The notes under the pieces: generated by a model | What the model saw: the letters and a program-made list of their open reading frames with translations, nothing else | The model's database searches: none | Told to the model about the DNA's origin: nothing | Shown: piece after piece, positions 7,321-14,562 of the stretch | Layout of the letters: every line of letters begins with the position of its first letter | Position numbering within the stretch: position 1 is the first letter of the stretch | Translations under genes and position numbers: made by a program | Assembly: GCA_041936745.1 (NCBI GenBank) | Contig: JBHGWS010000072.1 | Coordinates: 1 to 16,936, forward strand | Source: Darwinibacter acetoxidans_A | GTDB lineage: Bacteria > Bacillota > Limnochordia > Darwinibacteriales > Darwinibacteriaceae | Direction: 5' to 3' | Length of the DNA: 16,936 nt

Positions 7321-9990
7321 ATGAAAAATGCAGGAAAAACTTTAATTGTACTGGTTGTGGCTTTCCTGGCCTTGGCCGGTCACCCGGTTGAGGGTGCAGA
7401 ATACCAACTGGGAGTGGGTGATGTCCTCAAAATTTCAGTTTGGGGCCATCCTGAGCTAACGACGGAAGTAGAGGTCCGCCCCGATGGTTACATAACATTC
7501 CCCTTGGTTGGCGATCACTGGGCGGTGGCGAAAAGTACCCGTCAGATCAGCCGGGAGCTGGAAGAAATTTTGGGCGACTTCGTGGTCAACCCCCGGGTAA
7601 CTGTTTTGATCCACCGTTTTCGCACTGTGCAGGTACAGGTTTTGGGTGAAGTGAATGCAACCGGTTATTATCAGCTCAAAGCCGGGGCCCGCTTAATGGA
7701 TGTCTTGGCCCAAGCAGGAGGGCCAACCCGATCGGCGGATTTAAGCCGCCTTTCGATTACCCGTTTTTTTCTCGGTGCTTTAGGGCCGAAAGAACAGACC
7801 GAAGTACTGCAGGTTAACGCCGAGGATTTTATAACCCATGGTTCATTGGACGCCAACCCCGTTTTGCAAAACGGTGATATGATTTTTGTTCCCGCTTCCG
7901 GCCGTGCTACAATTTTTGGCGAGGTGCGCCAACCGACCAGCTACGATCTTGGCAGCGGCTTGGAGCTTTTAGATCTTTTAGCTTGGGCTGGCGGTGCTTT
8001 AGATTCCGCCGATTTGGAAGCGGTAGTCCTCACCAGATATGAGGAGGGGGAGCCTAAAGAGCACTTGATTAATGTCCAGGAGCTGTTGGCCGGCAGGGGA
8101 GAGCGGGTTCAGATCAGGCCGAATGATGTGGTCTTTGTGCCGAAAAAAAGCCAAGCCATAGTTTTAGGGGCAGCAGTAAAGCCCGGTGCTTATCCCGTCA
8201 AAAAAGGCACCACCCTTGTGGATGTCTTAGCTGAAGCAGGGGGCATTGCCCCGGGCGGGGATAGTTCCCTTATTTCCCTAACCAGAGAAGGGAAGGTTTT
8301 AACCGTTGACGCATCAGCCGTTTTAACAGGTAAAGCCGGTAGCGAAAACCCCCTTTTGCAGGCCGGTGATTTAATTTTTATCCCGGAAAGCTATGATCAT
8401 GTTTTAGTCCTCGGCTATGTGCAGCGGCCAGGTGCCTATGCAGTTAAGGAGCAGACCAGGCTGTTAGATCTTATTGCCCAGGCCGGTGGCACCTTAGAGC
8501 ACGCCGGTGAAAAACTTATCCTAACTCGCGCCAAAAAAGCGCGGGAAATAGAGCTGGGCCCTTTAGAGCGTTTCGGGCTGCAAAACGAAAGAGCCCTGCC
8601 CGGTGATGTTATCTACATCCCGGAAGGCGAAAGGCAGGTTTTGGTTTTAGGTGAAGTGAAAAGCCCCGGTTATTACCGCTTCCGGGCGGGAGATCGCTTG
8701 CTAGATGCCATCGGCTTGGCGGGCGGGCTTTTAGACAGCGCCCGGGCGGAAGAGGTTTCTTTAAGCAGGCAGGGCGAAGACGATGTGGAAATCCACTTAA
8801 TCGACTTTGATCAGCTTTTAGAAAACCGCTATCTGAAAGATAACGTGGCTTTAAAGGGCGGCGATGTGATTGTCGTGCCGAAAGCAGAGCGCAACGTCTT
8901 GGTCTTAGGTGAAGTGCACAGCCCCGGCTATTACCAATTCAAACGGGGAGATGGAATTCTAGACGCTGTGAGCTTGGCCGGCGGCCTTTTGGAAACAGCC
9001 GCCGAAGACCAGGTTTCTTTAAGCAGGGTGGGGGCGGAAGGCACAGAGGTTAAAATCGTTGATTTCGGCGAACTTTTGGAAAAACGCTATTTGAAAAGCG
9101 ATTTTGCCCTGCAAAACGGCGATGTAATAGTGGTGCCGAAAGCAGAGCGCAGCGTCTTGGTCTTAGGTGAGGTACGCAGCCCCGGTTACTACACATTTGC
9201 CAAAGGGCAAAAAGTATTAGATCTGGTGGGCCGGGCGGGCGGCTTTACGGCAGAAGCGGATCCGGCTGAGATCGAAGTGATCCGGGAAGGGCCGGAAGGT
9301 GTGAGAAGCGAAATATTAAATCTTACTTCCTTGGCGGCGGCCGGCGAAAACAATCCCGCCTTAAAAGGCGGTGAAATCATTTCTGTGCCTCAGGCACAGC
9401 GCACCGTTTTAGTTTTCGGCGAGGTTGCCCGGGCCGGAGCCTACGTCCTTGCTCCCGGTGGGCGCCTGCTGGATGTTTTAGCTATGGCCGGCGGCCTTAC
9501 GGCAGGAGGGGCGGATGTCATAGTCACCAGGCAGGAAGCGGCTGCGGAGCGGGTTTGGGAAATCGACTCGGAAGAGCTGCTTGCGGACCAAGGTGAATAT
9601 AATATGGTTTTGCGGGGCGGCGATGTGGTCTACGTTCCCGCCTCAAAGCGGCAGATTTTGGTCTTAGGCGAAGTCCGCAGCCCCGGGGCATATGATCTTG
9701 CCGCCGGCGCAAGAGTGATGGATGCCATTGCTTTAGCGGGCGGGCCTTTGGAGCGGGCCGCTTTGGAAAACGTGGGCATTTATCGCGATGGCTATCTGCA
9801 GGATGGCGAAGTCGTTACCGTGGGGCAGGACAAGGTCCTCTTCACGGGCGATGTGGCAGACAACCCGCTTTTGCGGCCCGGGGACATTATCTATGTACCG
9901 GAAACGAAGAAGCCCAATTGGCCTAAGATCTTTACCTTTGCCGGCGGCATAAAAACTTTTAAAGATTTAATTTGGTCGCTGTTTGATTAG
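7321..9990 (+). CDS. Wza-type polysaccharide export (OPX) protein with nine SLBB domains
   Basis: This 889-residue protein should form the periplasmic and outer-membrane channel for polysaccharide export. A signal peptide covers about 1-26 (VEG-AE). No lipobox cysteine is seen, unlike E. coli Wza. The Poly_export domain spans about 28-101, with YQLGVGDVLKISVWG and VRPDGYITFPLVG. Nine SLBB units follow at about 102-193, 194-276, 277-357, 358-436, 437-522, 523-608, 609-692, 693-775 and 776-862. Each begins with a VLGEVxxPGxY-type strand, continues with LLDxxAxAGG and closes with GDxIxVP. Wza has far fewer such units and about 380 residues. The last 20 or so residues (KIFTFAGGIKTFKDLIWSLF) could be an amphipathic membrane helix, as at the C-terminus of Wza. 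The co-polymerase gene follows immediately, so they are probably co-transcribed. Confidence 0.92.
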   Translation: MKNAGKTLIVLVVAFLALAGHPVEGAEYQLGVGDVLKISVWGHPELTTEVEVRPDGYITFPLVGDHWAVAKSTRQISRELEEILGDFVVNPRVTVLIHRFRTVQVQVLGEVNATGYYQLKAGARLMDVLAQAGGPTRSADLSRLSITRFFLGALGPKEQTEVLQVNAEDFITHGSLDANPVLQNGDMIFVPASGRATIFGEVRQPTSYDLGSGLELLDLLAWAGGALDSADLEAVVLTRYEEGEPKEHLINVQELLAGRGERVQIRPNDVVFVPKKSQAIVLGAAVKPGAYPVKKGTTLVDVLAEAGGIAPGGDSSLISLTREGKVLTVDASAVLTGKAGSENPLLQAGDLIFIPESYDHVLVLGYVQRPGAYAVKEQTRLLDLIAQAGGTLEHAGEKLILTRAKKAREIELGPLERFGLQNERALPGDVIYIPEGERQVLVLGEVKSPGYYRFRAGDRLLDAIGLAGGLLDSARAEEVSLSRQGEDDVEIHLIDFDQLLENRYLKDNVALKGGDVIVVPKAERNVLVLGEVHSPGYYQFKRGDGILDAVSLAGGLLETAAEDQVSLSRVGAEGTEVKIVDFGELLEKRYLKSDFALQNGDVIVVPKAERSVLVLGEVRSPGYYTFAKGQKVLDLVGRAGGFTAEADPAEIEVIREGPEGVRSEILNLTSLAAAGENNPALKGGEIISVPQAQRTVLVFGEVARAGAYVLAPGGRLLDVLAMAGGLTAGGADVIVTRQEAAAERVWEIDSEELLADQGEYNMVLRGGDVVYVPASKRQILVLGEVRSPGAYDLAAGARVMDAIALAGGPLERAALENVGIYRDGYLQDGEVVTVGQDKVLFTGDVADNPLLRPGDIIYVPETKKPNWPKIFTFAGGIKTFKDLIWSLFD
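7624..9906 (+). repeat. tandem array of nine SLBB-coding units
   Basis: Nine in-frame units of about 240-275 bases each encode SLBB domains. Units 5 (8629-8886) and 6 (8887-9144) are the most alike: by eye about 60% of their 86 residues match. At their borders the DNA is nearly identical, for example GAAAGCAGAGCGCA at 8880-8893 and again 258 bases later. Units 1-4 and 9 are more diverged. Confidence 0.85.
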
Positions 9991-9997
9991 GGGGTGG
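9991..9997 (+). promoter_or_regulatory. ribosome binding site that sets the co-polymerase start
   Basis: GGGGTGG lies 5 bases before the ATG at 10003. The upstream in-frame GTG at 9994 falls inside this site and has no ribosome site of its own, which favours 10003. Confidence 0.6.
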
Positions 9998-10002
9998 CGA
10001 AA

Positions 10003-11427
10003 ATGGAAATGGAAGAAATGGATCTACTGGAATATTGGGAGATAATAGTTAAAAAAAGAGGGCTGATTGCCTTAATCTTCGCCCTTACGGTCTTAGTGGT
10101 AGCAGCTTACAGCTTTTTCACCACACCCATTTACCAGGCTACTGCAGTGGTCATGGTAAGAGAACAGGGCAGTCCTGCCCAACTGATGTTCAGCGATACT
10201 TTCGGCGGTTTCACTAAAAATGCCGCTCAAAACTATGTCCAAATCATGAAGAGCCGCACCGTTTTGGAAAAAGTGAGCAAAGCGTTGAATTTGACAGACC
10301 CCAATTTGAAAAGTTTGGAAAGGCAGTTGACAATTCAACCGGTGCAGGGCTCCGACATCCTGAAAGTCAGCATGGAGTCGGCAGAGCCGCAGGCGGCTGT
10401 GGATTTTGTGAATAAGCTGACCGAAGTATTCATCGACTGGAACCGCCATTCACGCCAGGAAGATCAGAGAAACGCCCGGGAGTTTATTGAAGCGCAATTG
10501 GTTACGGTCACGGAAAACCTTCATCTGGCCGAAGAAGAACTGCGGAAGTTTAAGGAAACGGAAAAAGCTTTGGCACCCTCACAAGAAACAATCGTGGGGG
10601 TCAACCAGCTCGCTGCCCTGGAAGCCGATCTCTCCCAAGTAGGCATCGGCATTACTGAAACGCAGGAGCGCATCGCGCAGGTTAGGGCAAAATTAGCGGA
10701 ACAGGATGAAACTTTAATTTCTGCGACCACAATCGCAGAAAACCGTTTTGTAACGGAATATAGGGCGCGGCTTGCCGATTTAGAGATTTCCCTTTCCGGC
10801 GCCAAAGAAAAGTATACGGAAAGGCACCCATCGGTTTTAGCCCTGCAGGCGGAAATCGAGGATGTTAAAACTAAGCTGGCGGAACAAGTGGAGCGGGTTG
10901 TTGGAACTGAGACCCGCAGCATCAACCCAATTCACCGTGAACTTTACGGCAGCCTGATCAGCCAGGAAGTTGAGCTTATGGCCCTGCGGGCGAGGGAGGA
11001 AGCGCTGAGGAGCCTCAGGAGTGAAATTGAAAAGGATTTAGCAACTCTGCCGGGCAAGGAGCTGGAGTTGGCCAGGCTGATGCGGGATTCTAAGGTTTTG
11101 GAAGAACTCTATGTTATGCTCCGGAAGCGGAACGAAGAGACCAGGATAGCCGAGGCTATGCAGAGCGCTGATGTCCAGGTGATCGATGAAGCGATTTTAC
11201 CCCGGTCACCGATCAAACCACGCCTGAAATTAAACATTGCCATCGGCGGTGTCCTGGGACTGTTTTTGGGAGTGGGCTTTGCTTTTCTTTTGGAGTTTAC
11301 TGATACCACTTTGAAGACGAAAGAAGAAATCGAGCTTTTTTTGCAGAGCCCGGTCTTAGGCCAAATTCCTGATTTTGATAATGACAATAATCAAAAATGG
11401 CGGCTCTTCGGTTTTAGAAGGACGTGA
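10003..11427 (+). CDS. Wzz/CapA-type polysaccharide co-polymerase (BY-kinase adaptor)
   Basis: This inner-membrane protein of 474 residues controls polysaccharide chain length and activates the tyrosine kinase encoded next. Numbering from the ATG at 10003, the Wzz N-terminal domain starts with MDLLEYWEIIVKKRG (6-20) and a first membrane helix (about 20-39). A periplasmic domain with long coiled coils follows (about 150-370). It includes the segment LPGKELELARLMRDSKVLEE (349-368), where Wzc-type proteins have their conserved tyrosine-rich or GNVR region. The proline motif PRSPIKP (400-406) then leads into the second membrane helix (about 410-431). A short cytosolic tail ends in RLFGFRRT. The kinase domain is a separate gene, as is usual in Firmicutes. 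The stop codon overlaps the kinase reading frame region. A start at GTG 9994 would add three residues. Confidence 0.92.
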   Translation: MEMEEMDLLEYWEIIVKKRGLIALIFALTVLVVAAYSFFTTPIYQATAVVMVREQGSPAQLMFSDTFGGFTKNAAQNYVQIMKSRTVLEKVSKALNLTDPNLKSLERQLTIQPVQGSDILKVSMESAEPQAAVDFVNKLTEVFIDWNRHSRQEDQRNAREFIEAQLVTVTENLHLAEEELRKFKETEKALAPSQETIVGVNQLAALEADLSQVGIGITETQERIAQVRAKLAEQDETLISATTIAENRFVTEYRARLADLEISLSGAKEKYTERHPSVLALQAEIEDVKTKLAEQVERVVGTETRSINPIHRELYGSLISQEVELMALRAREEALRSLRSEIEKDLATLPGKELELARLMRDSKVLEELYVMLRKRNEETRIAEAMQSADVQVIDEAILPRSPIKPRLKLNIAIGGVLGLFLGVGFAFLLEFTDTTLKTKEEIELFLQSPVLGQIPDFDNDNNQKWRLFGFRRT

Positions 11428-11432
11428 TAAAG

Positions 11433-12125
11433 ATGGAGCAAAAACGAAGATTAATTGTGCATGACGATCCCAAGGCAGTGGCTGCAGAGGCTTTTCGTAC
11501 CTTAAGGACGAACCTGCAGTTTACGAACCCCGATCGCAATCTTAAATCTTTATTAGTGACCAGCCCGGGCCCTGGCGAGGGCAAAAGTACGGTGGCAGCC
11601 AACTTGGCGGTTGCTTGGGCCCAAGCGGGCCGGAAAGTAGCGGTAGTGGAATGTGACTTTCGAAGGCCCGTTTTAGATCATTTTTTCCCTTTAAAGGCCG
11701 AGCAAGGCTTAACGGCCTATTTGGCAGGCCAGGTGCCGTTAGAAGCGGTGATCCGCGCAAGCGGGATTCCGGGCCTAGATATACTGCTGGCAGGGGCCCA
11801 GCCTCCGAATCCTGCGGAACTTCTGCAGACCCAGGCGATGGCGGCTGCACTGGATTACTTGGAAGAAAACTACGACTGGGTTGTTTTCGACGGACCGCCG
11901 ATTTTGGCCGTTACTGACTCGGCGGTTTTAGCCAACCAAGTCGATGGGACAATCTTAGTTATTCAAGCTTACGAGGTCCCCCGCAAGATGGCGCTGCAGG
12001 CTAAAAATCTCTTAGACCAAGCGAAGGGCCATCTTTTAGGGGTAGTCTTAAACGGCATCAGGCCGCGGGGAGGCCAGGATTACCAATATTATTATTACGC
12101 ACGGGACCTGGAGCAGACGTTGTGA
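11433..12125 (+). CDS. bacterial tyrosine kinase (BY-kinase, CapB/YwqD type)
   Basis: This 230-residue cytosolic P-loop kinase autophosphorylates on tyrosine and cycles with the co-polymerase to regulate polysaccharide export. Counting from the ATG at 11433, the EAFRTLR segment (19-25) fits the ExxRxxR oligomerisation motif. Walker A is SPGPGEGKST (44-53), Walker A' is VAVVECDFRRP (69-79) and Walker B is WVVFDGPP (149-156). The C-terminal tail carries the tyrosine cluster YQYYYY (217-222), the expected autophosphorylation site. I prefer the ATG at 11433 because AGAAGGA (11416-11422) is 10 bases upstream. The GTG at 11424 is only one base from it. The co-polymerase stop overlaps the GTG, and the downstream phosphatase overlaps by 4 bases (GTGA), so translation is probably coupled. 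Confidence 0.94.
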   Translation: MEQKRRLIVHDDPKAVAAEAFRTLRTNLQFTNPDRNLKSLLVTSPGPGEGKSTVAANLAVAWAQAGRKVAVVECDFRRPVLDHFFPLKAEQGLTAYLAGQVPLEAVIRASGIPGLDILLAGAQPPNPAELLQTQAMAAALDYLEENYDWVVFDGPPILAVTDSAVLANQVDGTILVIQAYEVPRKMALQAKNLLDQAKGHLLGVVLNGIRPRGGQDYQYYYYARDLEQTL

Positions 12126-12880
12126 TCGATCTGCACACACACATTTTACCCGCGGTTGATGACGGGGCACCTGATTTAGAAACCGCTTTGGCCATGGGCG
12201 AAGAGGGAGAAAAGCAGGGTTTAAAAGTCATCGCAGCCACTCCTCATTTTGATTTAGACTCCGACTGGGGCCGGGTGCAAAAGAAAACCGAAGAACTGCA
12301 GAAAGAGTTGACAGCGGCGGGTATTGCAGTGGAGCTGGTGGCCGGGGCGGAACTGCTGATTGACCCGGCGATTTTAGAAATGGCGGCCTCCGATATTCCC
12401 ACTTATGGGAATAAGGGGAACTACTGCTTGATCGAGTTTCCTTTCAGCCAGATCCCCCTTTACATCGAAGAAGTCCTTTTCAGCCTGCTGGCGAAAGGCA
12501 TCACTCCTATAATAGCTCATCCGGAGCGTTATCTGCCGGTGGTGGCCGACCCGAATATTGTGTTGGCTTGGCTGCGCCAAGGTTCTCTTATCCAGATGAA
12601 TTCAGGCAGTATTTTAGGCCGTTTTGGCTCCAAGGTGCAGAGGACGGCCGAGATAATGCTGAAACACAACATGGTGCAGCTCTTGGGCAGCGATGCGCAC
12701 GGCCTTGAAAGGCGGCCTTTGAACCTGGCGGCGGGTTTCTTGGCCGCCAAAAAAGTGATCGGCGGCGAAGCGGCCCTTAAACTTGTGCAAACTCATCCGG
12801 CGGCCATTTTGCGGGGCGAACGATTCCGGGTCGAACAGCCGCGGGAATACAAAAGAAGAAGGCGCTTTCGCTTTTTTTAG
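12122..12880 (+). CDS. PHP-type protein-tyrosine phosphatase (CpsB/CapC/YwqE)
   Basis: This 252-residue metal-dependent phosphatase removes phosphate from the tyrosine tail of the BY-kinase upstream. The PHP metal-binding motifs are all visible: DLHTHILPAVDDG (3-15), ATPHFD (39-44), GAELLI (75-80), IEFPFSQ (104-110), AHPERY (132-137) and GSDAHG (189-194). RRPLN follows the last motif, as in CpsB proteins. Length fits the family. It starts at GTG with a 4-base overlap with the kinase stop. The ribosome site is weak (GGAG within CCTGGAGCAG), consistent with translational coupling. The last nine residues, KRRRRFRFF, are unusually basic and aromatic, and their codons form a terminator-like hairpin, so part of this tail may reflect RNA rather than protein constraint. 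Confidence 0.93.
   Translation: MIDLHTHILPAVDDGAPDLETALAMGEEGEKQGLKVIAATPHFDLDSDWGRVQKKTEELQKELTAAGIAVELVAGAELLIDPAILEMAASDIPTYGNKGNYCLIEFPFSQIPLYIEEVLFSLLAKGITPIIAHPERYLPVVADPNIVLAWLRQGSLIQMNSGSILGRFGSKVQRTAEIMLKHNMVQLLGSDAHGLERRPLNLAAGFLAAKKVIGGEAALKLVQTHPAAILRGERFRVEQPREYKRRRRFRFF
12859..12877 (+). terminator. terminator-like hairpin inside the last codons of the phosphatase gene
   Basis: AAGGCG (12859-12864), the loop CTTT, then CGCTTT (12869-12874) give a 6-bp stem with one G-T pair, running into a T-tract up to 12877. The stop codon TAG is at 12878-12880. It would end the export operon exactly at its last gene. The stem is short, so efficiency is uncertain. Confidence 0.5.
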
Positions 12881-12973
12881 CATAGGCGGCCTCTTTTTCC
12901 CGTATATTAAAACCCCGGGTCGCAAGTTGGGGGGCTTGTTTGAATGACAAGATTTGGGAAGGGGAACTTTTAG

Positions 12974-13414
12974 GTGCTCCATTGGCTGATGGTCTTTGGC
13001 TATGTTTTTTTTGTATTTTTTTTCGCCAAACAGCAGGCATCCAGTGCTCGTTATACAAATGCGCTTTTGGCAAGATGGCTGCCAAACCTGGCTCCGGCTC
13101 AAATAGGGCGGCTGGTTTTTCTAACCAGAAAAGCGGTGCATGTGTTTGCCTACGGTGGGTTAACGCTCATTGTTCATTACGCTGCCAGGCGGACAAAAAT
13201 AACCCGCGCCCAGGCCCTCCCTTTTGCCGTAATGTTCGCTCTGGTAGTAGCTGTTTTGGATGAAAGTTATCAAATGCGCTTACCCCATCGGACCGGCACA
13301 TCCGCCGATGTTTACATCGATGGGATTGGTATTGCCGCCGCCGCTTGGGGAATTTGGCTCGGCGGCAGGCTTAGGAAAAAAGACAGGGAGGTTAAAGAAG
13401 ATGTTGAAGAGTAA
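12974..13414 (+). CDS. VanZ-family membrane protein
   Basis: This 146-residue integral membrane protein belongs to the VanZ family, named for a teicoplanin-resistance gene but mostly of unknown function. The conserved positions are visible: K53, H56 and Y60 in TRKAVHVFAYGGL, D96 and Q100 in VLDESYQ, P104 and R106 in LPHRTGTSADV, and D112. Four hydrophobic segments lie at about 2-18, 54-70, 81-98 and 114-130. The start is a GTG with AAGGGG 9 bases upstream. The end overlaps the next gene by 14 bases, so the two are probably coupled. A long overlapping frame at 12940-13263 lacks family motifs and was left out. Confidence 0.85.
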   Translation: MLHWLMVFGYVFFVFFFAKQQASSARYTNALLARWLPNLAPAQIGRLVFLTRKAVHVFAYGGLTLIVHYAARRTKITRAQALPFAVMFALVVAVLDESYQMRLPHRTGTSADVYIDGIGIAAAAWGIWLGGRLRKKDREVKEDVEE

Positions 13415-14282
13415 TCAAGCTGATTTAGTAATGCTTGCCGTTGTGGGGCAGATTACGCCGCCCCTCCAGAGAGGGGCGTACCGGGTTGACCGCGATGGCA
13501 CCCCCTTTGCCCTGCCCGGGACAGGCGGCATCGCCTATAATGTGAAACTGGGCGATCGGGCATTCGGCTGGGCGGGAGACCATGTAGAACCATGTGTCTC
13601 CACTGCGGCTGATCCGGTTGATAGGTCCGCACCGAAAAACCAAGCTTATAATACGCTGGCCTGCGTGGGGAATGAAGCCATAGTTGTTTCCGGTGATGCC
13701 AAAGGTGCTAAAGGCATCGTTACCGGTACGCACGGGGGCATTGAACATGTCATGGTCGATTTTGCCCAAGAAGATCTGGAAAAGATGGTTATTGAAGACA
13801 AAATTTTAATCAAAGCATACGGCCAAGGCCTGAAATTGACAGACTATCCGGGAATCACGGTGCGAAACTTGGATCCTAAACTTTTGGATAAGCTGGGCCT
13901 CATTGAGGAAAACGGCAGGCTGATTGTCCCCGTTGCCAAAAAGATTCCGGCAAAGTTGATGGGTTCCGGCTTGGGCAGCCCGACAACGGCGTCCGGCGAT
14001 TACGATATCACGACAACTGACCAAGAGGAGATCAAAGCTTTAGGGATCGATGAATTGAAATTTGGTGATTTTGTGGCCCTGGAGGATTCGGACAACCGCT
14101 TTGGGCGCAGCTACCGCCGGGGGGCACTCTCAGTGGGGATCATTGTCCATTCCGATTCGTTCATAGCCGGGCACGGCCCGGGAGTTGCGACTTTGTTTAC
14201 CGCAATTGACGGCAGCTTAGGGTTTAAGTTAGATGAAAACGCTAATTTGGGCAGAATATTAAACATCGGCCGCTTTCGGTAG
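13401..14282 (+). CDS. DUF4438 domain protein
   Basis: This 293-residue protein matches, as I recall it, the DUF4438 family of unknown function. The frame is open from 13260, but those first 47 codons lie inside the VanZ gene and do not resemble the family. The ATG at 13401 has AGGGAGG 10 bases upstream and gives the usual length. Conserved-looking segments include AGDHVEPCVS, GDAKGAKGIVTGTHGGIEHV, GSGLGSPTTASGDYDI, and a closing SVGIIVHSDSFIAGHGPGV. There is no signal peptide or membrane segment, so it is probably cytosolic. The several Gly-Asp-His and His-Gly clusters might bind a metal or nucleotide, but that is a guess. It overlaps VanZ by 14 bases and ends at a strong terminator. Confidence 0.8.
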   Translation: MLKSNQADLVMLAVVGQITPPLQRGAYRVDRDGTPFALPGTGGIAYNVKLGDRAFGWAGDHVEPCVSTAADPVDRSAPKNQAYNTLACVGNEAIVVSGDAKGAKGIVTGTHGGIEHVMVDFAQEDLEKMVIEDKILIKAYGQGLKLTDYPGITVRNLDPKLLDKLGLIEENGRLIVPVAKKIPAKLMGSGLGSPTTASGDYDITTTDQEEIKALGIDELKFGDFVALEDSDNRFGRSYRRGALSVGIIVHSDSFIAGHGPGVATLFTAIDGSLGFKLDENANLGRILNIGRFR

Positions 14283-14289
14283 ACAAGGA

Positions 14290-14325
14290 AAAAAGCCTCT
14301 ATTGTGACAGCAGTAGAGGCTTTTT
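14290..14325. terminator. bidirectional intrinsic terminator between convergent genes
   Basis: AAAAAGCCTCTA (14290-14301) and TAGAGGCTTTTT (14314-14325) form a perfect 12-bp stem around a 12-base loop. With A-tracts on one side and T-tracts on the other it can stop transcription from both directions. It serves the DUF4438 gene on the plus strand and the micro-ORF on the minus strand, whose stop codon lies at its edge. Confidence 0.95.
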
Positions 14326-14488
14326 AACGTCTTTTTTTGAGCAGTGCCTTCTTTTCTTCAGCGGAGACAGAAGAGTTGTGCCAAGAAGGGGCATCAATTC
14401 CTGCTTGTTTTCTTAAAAGCGCGTTTTCGCGCTGTAACCGTTCGATTTGCGCAAGCAAAACGTGAAGTATTTTCTGCGAAATAGGCAC
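14324..14488 (-). CDS. 54-residue coiled-coil micro-protein of unknown function
   Basis: A short minus-strand frame starts at GTG (14486-14488) and stops with TAA at 14324-14326. A clear AAGGAG ribosome site (plus coordinates 14498-14503) lies 9 bases upstream. The product begins MPISQKILHVLLAQIERLQR. It has a heptad-like helix (about 5-28, with Leu/Ile at regular spacing), a short AGIDAPSWHNSS linker, and a basic helix ending in KKRR. The protein is small, charged and soluble, with no signal peptide. It lies 74 bases after the thiI stop, in the same direction, and ends inside the shared terminator, so it is probably the last gene of that transcript. I do not recognise a family. The ribosome site, the coiled-coil pattern and the position make it likely to be real. 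Confidence 0.6.
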   Translation of the reverse strand: MPISQKILHVLLAQIERLQRENALLRKQAGIDAPSWHNSSVSAEEKKALLKKRR

Positions 14489-14562
14489 GGGCGAACGCTC
14501 CTTGCATGTTTTCCAATCTATTTCGCCAAAAGACGATAATCTCCTCCCAGCTTGTACCCGGT

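Noticed and set aside
7321..9990. Possibility that the SLBB repeats are a CRISPR or other nucleic-acid repeat
   Set aside because: The repeats are in frame, about 250 bases long, and diverged as protein domains.
9994..9996. GTG as start of the co-polymerase gene
   Set aside because: It lies inside the ribosome site GGGGTGG that serves the ATG at 10003. It would change the protein by only three residues.
12940..13263. 107-codon plus-strand frame overlapping the VanZ gene
   Set aside because: The VanZ frame holds all family motifs; this one is Cys/Pro-rich with no recognisable pattern.
14541..14548. Strong minus-strand ribosome-site-like GGGAGGAG after thiI
   Set aside because: No ATG, GTG or TTG follows at usable spacing with a long frame; the micro-ORF has its own AAGGAG site further on.
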